From Branchinecta lynchi (Eukaryota > Arthropoda > Branchiopoda > Anostraca > Branchinectidae), in NCBI GenBank assembly GCA_023053575.1, contig JAKZAP010000021.1, forward strand, positions 1,371,501 through 1,435,500: a stretch of 64,000 nucleotides of DNA, read 5' to 3'. The notes beneath the pieces are model-generated. The model was not told the DNA's origin and did no database searches. It saw only the letters and a list, made by a program, of their open reading frames with translations. Shown here piece after piece: positions 49,601-58,600 of the stretch. The stretch's first letter is position 1. Each line of letters opens with the position of its first letter. The position numbers and the translations under genes were made by a program.

Positions 49601-52600
49601 CCGCAGTTGGACAACTTATACAGAAGTACAATAACATTAAGTATCAACGGGAGAGCATTCTTCTTCAATACGATAGTTTTGTAGATAGGATAACGTTGTC
49701 GTAGTTATGTTTGTCTGGTCTCCTCTTGCTATAGTCTTTCCTTCTTCTTTTCTTTCTTTATTCCTACTCCGTCTATGCCATGTGCTTTTTAATGGGTCAA
49801 AAATAAAATCATTATTATTATTATTACTTTGACTATGGCGCTCTTTCGTCCTAGTTAAGGGGGTCCACTTGTATTAAGATTTCTTTTCTATGTTTACTTC
49901 CAGAAAATATCATTAAAGCGCCTTATATTCTTAAAGCACAACTCTTACTAGAAATGATCTTTTCCCTATGAAATGAATCAGAAAAAATATTTTTTGAAGT
50001 ACTATTACTGTCCACCTAAAACTAGTGATTCTCTTGTTAGCGCTTGTCGACTACATCCAGCCTTCCTGCTCTCCGACGCGGCGGCTGGGTGCAAAATATT
50101 TGAAAACTGAACGTGTCTTGGTCAAAAAGTGGGAAAACTAAGCAAATAAAAGAAGTAATAAACAGAAGATTATCACATCCATATATGTGCAAGAGTTGTC
50201 ACCGGATGTTGAAGACTCCGGCAAACTTTTCGTTGGATTACGGGAAAACTCGGAAAGGCCGAAAAAAGCGCGAAAAATTCGTAGTTACGAAACGAAACAA
50301 TGGAAAAAGGTGGGGATTTTAGAAGCTGATAATTCCACACCGGAGCTAAGTATATTATAAAAGGCAGAATAGGCAAGAGGGGTCCTTTAAAGGATCTAAA
50401 TAGGAAGCACTTAGAGCGCATGTCCTCACAGGTGGTAGTTTGAAGCACTTGTAACCCTCATCATATAAGGACTGAAGTCGCCCATTCTCAGTGGATCACT
50501 CACTGGTTTTACCACATGTCTTGTTTCACTACACTGTAAAAAGTTTCTCCGAATAAGGATGCAGTATTTGCTACTGGGATTAATCTTATCTCTATTTGGA
50601 TAAGATTAATCCAAATTAGGGGTAATCTTATCTCAATAAAGATAAAATTAATCCCAGGAGCAAATACTGCAAGATTTTTTTTACAGTGTAGTTGCTTTTT
50701 GCTGATACCATGGTATCTGTTACCACGGTAACTGTATCTGCAATTAGTCGTTTTTGCAGTTATCGTGGTATCTGATACACGGTGCTCTGCAAAGAAGACT
50801 ATTACCGAAATTGCACTTTTCGAAGTAATCCCAACAGAAAAAAAGATATCGAGTTACATCACTAAGTGCTAAACTTCTTTCTCAACAATCTGACAAAATT
50901 TGATGAACGCGAGATGACTTTTCAGATACACGACCAGTTACCACGGTCGGACCGTAATATCTGAATATCTGATACCACGATAACTGGCCAGATACCACGA
51001 TAACTGTAAGAACGCCTTTTGACCGTGGTATCAGATACCACGATAACTGCAAAAATGACTTTAGACCATGGTATCATATAGGGGAGAGTGGTATATACTG
51101 GGTCAATATTTGGAAAAGTTAAATAACTTCTTAGGACAATGGGCAATATGGATGAATCTTACACAGTTTGAAAGACCCTCCAAAACTCTATCAAAACCGA
51201 TTTTTTGGGAATTTTCATACCAGAAACCCCCCATTTACCCCCCTATATCTTGTATGTACCACTTGACCTTCTATGTACCGGGGGGTGGTACATACTAGGT
51301 AGGGGGTACGGTACATAGTGGGTCACTTACACATTCCTTAGATTCTGTCAAATATATTCTCCAATAGGACGGGATAAACTCTCACTGGATTTTTATTTAA
51401 CTTCAGGTTCAGATATAAGTTGAACTAAACTCAAATTCACTGTATCAAATCAGCCCACTCTAGTCACTCTACCAGTCACGAAAAATGAAGAACGCTGAGG
51501 CTCTAGAAGCCGTACCGGGGGCAGGCTCAGGGTTAGCCAGCTTTTTCCTGATATCTTCTTTCGGATAAAATAGCAAGTCCTCTCTATCAGGCCACTTCCA
51601 CCGCGAGATGCCTGCCATGGCCATCACTTTAACTTGGGCACTGTCTTTTGTCTTGGCTACAACAGTTCCTGGAAAGAATTCGCCTTCGTAAATTACCTTC
51701 ACAAAGTTTCCAACTGTGACAGAGTCGAAGTCTGCGTATGGCATTTCATCAAAGTTTTCATCTTCATAAAGTCCAAGATGAAGGGATTCATCAGAGTCAC
51801 TCGTGCCAGAAGTCAAATCAACATCTGAACCACTTTCATCAGATTCCTCAAACCTTATGTGTTGGACCACCTGCTTTTTGCTTGTCCCTTTGCCACCTAC
51901 TTTCTTGTTCTTCTGAACGACCTTTCCACTCTTTTTCACATTTTTCATCAATCTTGCTCGCTCGTCTTCTTCAATTTGGCTTTTCACCGGTGTGTCAGTT
52001 AAAACTTTGGTAGATCCTTTTTTTCTACCTCTGTTTTCTGTCTTGCGAGGACCAGCCTTGGCATGAGGGCGTAACTGTTCCGGAGTAACTGCTGGTGTGA
52101 CAGAACAACCAGGAAGGTAATCTGAACTGTCAATGACTGCAGGTGTAGAGCTGCAACCAGGAAGGTCATCTGAATTGCCAACGACTGCAGGGGTGGAGCT
52201 GCTACAACCATCCGGAGCTGAAAAATTGCTAGACGTCCTCGCCGATTCAGCATCCAACACTCCAGCTTCCGTTAACATCTCGGGTCTGTCCGTTACGTAC
52301 GAACAGAGGAAGTCATCATCAGTGAAGATGTCGGGGTTGCATGGCCAAATGCCAGTTGCCCTAAAGCCACTGCTAATGTTGCTGGGTGTAAAGGCAAGAG
52401 GAAAAGCCTTTCCTGCTAGCTCGGAAATATCGTATATGGTGACAGTTTTTGCTGGGTTATTGAGCAGCCAGGTATCCATCACACGATTGTAATGACCCTT
52501 GAATGGTCCATACACACTCACATCCAGCGGTTGAATCTTGTGGCTGCAGTGGGGAGGCATCGTCAAGAGAACAACACCATTGTCTTTAGCCAGCTGAATA

Positions 52601-55600
52601 ACTTTTGAGCTAATATGAGTTTCGTGGTTGTCCATGATGAGAAGCTTCATCTGAGTGAGGCTTGCATGGGAAAACTTGATAAAGTGCGTCATGTAATCAC
52701 AAAACAGCTCCTGGTTAATCCATCCAGACACGTTTGCACCACCAGAAGAGTCCTCAGGAGCTCCAGCAAGCATACGGGTTTGCATTTTTTTTCTTGGAAA
52801 TATCATGAAAGGAGGCAAGAACGTGCCATTGGCACAGATCGTTCCCAGAAATGTCACTAACTGACCTCTTTCGCCTGAGGTTACTTTTCCAACCTGCTTT
52901 CGTCCCTTTTCGGCAAAGATCTTGGGTGGCACATGAACTGTTGTAAGTCCTGTTTCATCACAGTTGTAGATGCTCCCACCAGTAAACTTGAACCTTTCTA
53001 GAATACCCTTCAGATTGTCAAAAAACTGGCCAACATTCTTACGATTAAAACTTGTTGCACGGCTAAGACTCGTAGCTTCGGGTTTTCTCAGAGATAACTC
53101 AGTATTCCGGCTTCTAAATCCATACAGCCACTCTTTTCCAGCAGTATTGGCGTCTGTCCATGATTTTGGGACAGCGTTCCCATTAGCCAAACCATACTGG
53201 AAAGCCAGATTTCGTGTCTCCCTCTCTGTCAAGCCATAGCACATCTTACTGGCTTCTATCAAGTATTTCTTCAAGGCCCCTTCCTGTTCAGATGAAAATA
53301 CTGGAGTAAATCCGTGTTTTCTTGCAAGTGTAATACTGCATTTTTCGTCATCGCTCAGTTCTTTGAACTTCTTAACTCTTCGCTGTAGAACAGAGAAAGT
53401 AATTCCGAAACGTGATGCTGTCTTACGAATGCTCTTGCCTTTAATTACTTCATTCACAGCATCTTTTAGAACAATTTCAGATTCAGTCTTCCTGGTAGCA
53501 ACTTCTTGGTAGTGCTGCTCCACGCCAGATCGAGAAAACCTTGGCATTGTATCTGCAAGAAAATGTAATAGGGTAAAGATCTTTGAAGAAGCTAAACCTT
53601 AGCTTTGTGGCGCAGAGCCAGACAACCAAGAATACTAAATAGGGCAACTTATACCTCGGTAGACCAAAGAGTTCATCATAGTGATGATAGAGGCTGGCTG
53701 AGATGTTGCAAGATATTCTAATTTTTGGTCTTATGAGGGTCTTTCTGTGCGGTTTTATCATAACAAGCGGACCTTAGTATGCTATAGCAGCTTTAAAGAT
53801 ACGGATGAGAGATAACTATCCCACTCGACAAAGAAATTTAGCGAAAATATAGTTAAATCCTAAGCTAACTCCTATATGTCATGACCCAGTATGTACCACC
53901 CATTGGTGATTCACTATGTACCACCCCAACCCTATTGGCAGAAATTGAAAAACCGTCTTAAACTTTCAAAAATTTGAATGTTAGATGGCGCTAATGTGTA
54001 GCCAGGACACAGTACTACTAACCTGTGGAAAAATCTCTTAATTCTGCCATACCTTGAAGAAATTATGAATCAAAACAGAATCCCAAAATATTTTTCGGGT
54101 AAGATACAAAAAAGTTTAAAGTCAGATATCTCGAAAACAAAGATTGCAACATACCTTTATAAGTGGTTGACGTTGGTGGCCATATGTCAAGGATTGCCAT
54201 GTGCTACTGAAATGATTTTTTTTGTCTCACCAGATGACAGATAATCTCACTGATCTGCTATGTACCTATACCCAGTATGTACCACTCTCCCCTACCATGG
54301 TATCTGCAAAAACGCAACTATTATTTTCGAAGCGTTACTGATGCTCCTAACGCCTGTTTGCGGGAAGCTCGGTCGCGAGAAAAAAAAAAACATGAGAAAA
54401 AATTGTGAATTTTCCGTTTCTACTAGAAGTCAACGGGCCTGGACACAGGCTTAAAACAGCCCAAGCCTTAGATAATTTGTCAAAAAGCAAATCCTAGTTT
54501 CAAAGAATCCAACTATTTTAAAATAGGCTGCTGGATGAGATGTTGAGGTAAACGTGCATGCTCCGTATCTGAACTTCGTTATAGACTATAGCGAAGTATT
54601 AAAGGGGTTTGGCGAAGATCGGAAATCTACAAGATTCGCTTGTCTTGATCAAGTAGTTAAATAAGTATTCAGTATTGGGATCCCATTGAAACCTTTGGTC
54701 TTGTTTTCTTTGTCGATACAGCAAAAATAAATCAAAGGTTTTGATGGGATCACACAGGAGATAGTGTCTAGAATTTCTTATGCAGACAATCGGGTCTGAC
54801 AGATTCCCGGATACCCCTTAGCGAGGATTAACAGCAAACCATGCGAGGTAGCAATGGTATACTTTCGGCAATTTTTACGTTATTTGGGAGAAACTGAAAT
54901 TTTTGTTCCGGAAATTGTATTGAACATCTTTACAATTTCAATTTTTGTCAACCAGTTCGTAAGGTCTTTTTTTTCTAGAGGGGCAAGTCCCATTCCGTCC
55001 TGTGTCGGAAGCACATGCCAAGCCACCAACCCACCCGTCGATGTATATCACCATCGACGACGAAAATTCCAGTGACTTCGCCGCGTCACCTGCTCAAATT
55101 GACATTCCTCCCTCTCCCAGCCTAAGCAGCTTAAGCCCCAGCAGCACCGCTACCCCTCCACACCAAACCCTCTTCCTCCCTATCAGCTCCGAGTTCGACT
55201 CAAGTGCAATAGCGGCGCTGTTTCCAAATCAGTTGGCAACCCTGGTGGGGAATAAGTTGGTAGTTGGCGCAATTCCAGCTCCTCCCCCTACTCCTACTTT
55301 CGCGGTGCAGTTGAACGTGGCGCCTCCGGCTCAGAAGAGTGAGCCAATCCGTGATAAACAGAAGAAGAAGATTTTGAAGCCCAAAACAACGATGAAGAAA
55401 ACGATAAAATTCCATGAGTATAAGGTAAAGAATATTATTTACTGGTCCGTTTGGGGTAAATGTATACAAAGGTGTTGCATATGTAATACTGCTGCTCTTT
55501 GTCACTGCTGTAGTTGCGCGAGAAATACTTTATTCTGTTATCCAAAATGATGAAAATATATAACATAAAAGACCCTGAGCTTGCTATTTCTAACCTGATT

Positions 55601-58600
55601 AGCAAGTACAACTCAAAAATCCAGTCCCACCCTTGGAGCAAAATTCTCAAAGTTTAAGTCTATATGTATGTAATCGTGTTCGATTTTTAGTCAGTCAGAG
55701 AGTCTCAGTTAGTAATTGTCGATTTTTGTGTGTGTTTCCCATGAAAGTGTTACGTTTTGCTTTAGTTTTGTTTTTCTTTTCGTTTTTGTACTCCGTCCCT
55801 TTTCTGTTTGAAATGACGGGTGATAGATAAATAAATAAAAAAATAAAATAAATATATAGAAAATAACTAAAAACGGAATAGTCAGCCTTCAGCGGTATTT
55901 CGTCCCTTCTTGGTAAAGGTCCTCTTCATGCCTAATGGTGAATACTCTATATGACTAAGTCCAAAACACGCCAGCGATTCTCAGGAAGAAGGAGTAAGCG
56001 TTTCGGTACGACTCAAACTCAACGACTCAAATCCTGTTTCAATCAATCACCACGATCTTTGGGAGCAGCTGTGACACCGCTTCTGCCTTTCTTCCGCTAG
56101 ATACCCGGAGAGCCCGAGATTTTGCATCGGCAAGGAAAGATAGTCATGAAGAGTATTGGAGTCTTGTCCACCAGATATTTATTTCGATATATTTATCTCG
56201 AAATAGTAGTGTGAAGTTGTTCTATGTCAAGGTTACCGTGTTACTGCATTCTACTGCATGCTGCTATTAGCAAGGCAGGATGCTACTGAATACTACTGCT
56301 TAGGATTGGCCCAGTCTGAGACACATTAAATGATACTATTCTTTACTATTGCATATCCAATACATGCAACTTTTTCGTACAACTATCGGGCAGGTTGCAA
56401 CTGTTAGCTATCATCGCCAAATTTAGTGATTTTTTTCTTTACATTACCAAATTACTCAGGTTGGTTTTCACGTAAGAATTTACACGAAAACCCCCGATTT
56501 TTCAAAATACCCGAGCGGCTGCGCCGCGATTTCTTCTTTGAGTTATTTCCTTTTGAGAACGGGTGATTTGTGTTTCTCTGCGTGGCAAACCTGGTCTTGT
56601 CCCCAGATGTGCTTATTACCAGGGGGGGTGGGGGCTTGTGCTTGTATTAGAGTTGGACGCTGCGATGGTCTCGCTCGCTTGTTTGTACCTTGGTTGGTAG
56701 ATGTTGTTACATCGGCTAACTGGCATCCTAGTGTTACTGACATTCAGCATATTTTCAGTCATCATCTACGTCTTTTTTGAAGCCGCCCAGAGCGGAAGCA
56801 TCAACATTTTTCACCGAAAAGGTGTTCCAGATCGGTACGCTCCGTACTGAGAAAAACTATGCTGCTCACGCCTGTTACAGCTGGTCAGTTAGAGCTCCTT
56901 GGAATGTCCTCTCGTTGACCTTGCCTGTGAGCTCTCGGATAATTCAGGGACAGTGTATTTCTGGCCAGTTATCTTGGTATCTGATATTTAGATACCACTG
57001 TCCGACCGTGGTAACTGATCTTGGTGTTGGTCACTTTCATCAGTTTTTGTCAAATTGGTGGGAAAGAAGTTTGGCACTTAGTGATGTGACTGAATATCAG
57101 TTTTTCTTTTGGGATGACCTCGAAAAGCGCAATTGTCGTTTTTGCAGTACAACCGTATATCAGATACCACGGTAACTGCAAAAACTACTAATACTCTTGA
57201 TGACAAAATCTCCGGCCTCTCCGGGTAGCTAGCGGAAGAAAGGCAGAAGTGGTGTCAGAGCTGCTCCCAAAGATCGCGGTGATTGATTGACACAGGATTT
57301 GAATCGTTGAGTTTGAGTCGTCCGGGCGCGCTTACTCTTTCTTCCTGAGGACCAGTTGTCCTGTTACCGTGGCAACAGATACCATGGTATCTGCAAAAAC
57401 ACAATTAGTGTTTTGTCCATCAGAACTTCGCCACGCTTGTCAATGTTTTCTCCAACAGGACCACGCTTCAGTAACCTCAACCGTTTATTTACAGTGATAG
57501 TATAGTACACATCACATGGAAGTTATGTCACTATTATAAATGTCACTGAGCGTGTTCCATCCTACTTATCGTAGTTACTACGCATGACTTTTTCTGTTTT
57601 CCAGCAGAATATCATGCCACGTGTGAATCCGACCAATCACGTTACAGAGACACGTAGTTACTACGCTCCCGAGCGTGGTAAGCAAATAGTTACTATTTCG
57701 AGAAGGTTGGAACGGTCAGCGTAGCAACTTTTGGTGAGGTTGGAACGGAAATAGTTACTATTGTTAGAAGGGTGGAACGCGCTCATTATAATATGTTTAT
57801 TATCAAAGGGACCGAATTCAAATAAAGGAGGGACCAATGGTGGATCAAATGTGGATTCTGTGCTGAATAACTCCACCAGCGACTCCAATGGATTCGGTGG
57901 AGTTGAGACTCCGTATGAACTCCTGTTACAGCAACAGCAGCTGATACTCCAACTTCAAATTGACCAAAGAAACAAGGTAAGGACTACAGTAGTAAAGACT
58001 TGTATCAAGTCATTAATAATAATTAGAAAGTGTATTATAAAAGGCCCCGCCCATTTAAAGAATAAGCCCCGCCCATTTAAAGAATAAGCCCGCCCATTTA
58101 AAGAATAAGCCCCGCCCATTTAAAGAATAAACCCCGCCCATTTAAAGAATAAGCCCCGCCCATTTAAAGAATAAGCCCCGCCCATGGTGGGGTCATAAAG
58201 AGTTAATGGTGCTTTTAGTTTCTATGAATAAACTGAATTGAACTGAACTGAACGCCAAGTATAGATCAGTGTAAGCATATCTGAAAAAAAATGTTTATTA
58301 ATCACAAAGGCAATTCATGTTCAAGTTTTTTTTTAAAGAATAAGCCCCGCCCATTTAAAGAATAAACCCCGCCCATTTAAAGAATAAGCCCCGCCCATTT
58401 AAAGAATAAGCCCCGCCCATGGTGGGGTCATAAAGAGTTAATGGTGCTTTTAGTTTCTATGAATAAACTGAATTGAACTGAACTGAACGCCAAGTATAGA
58501 TCAGTGTAAGCATATCTGAAAAAAAATGTTTATTAATCACAAAGGCAATTCATGTTCAAGTTTTTTAGTTCATTACACAAGCGCTATAAATTCGGACGTT

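Noticed and set aside
52133..52492. 119-codon + frame opposite the transposase
   Set aside because: It is the complement of the transposase coding sequence, which has clear catalytic motifs.
55425..55550. Extension of the exon 5 open frame to a stop at 55,550
   Set aside because: The extension follows a good GTAAAG donor, has no family similarity, and splicing to 57,809 gives the conserved FHEYK-GP junction.
58044..58186. CRISPR-like repeat array
   Set aside because: The 22-bp units are directly contiguous with no spacers, in an animal intron; it is a minisatellite.
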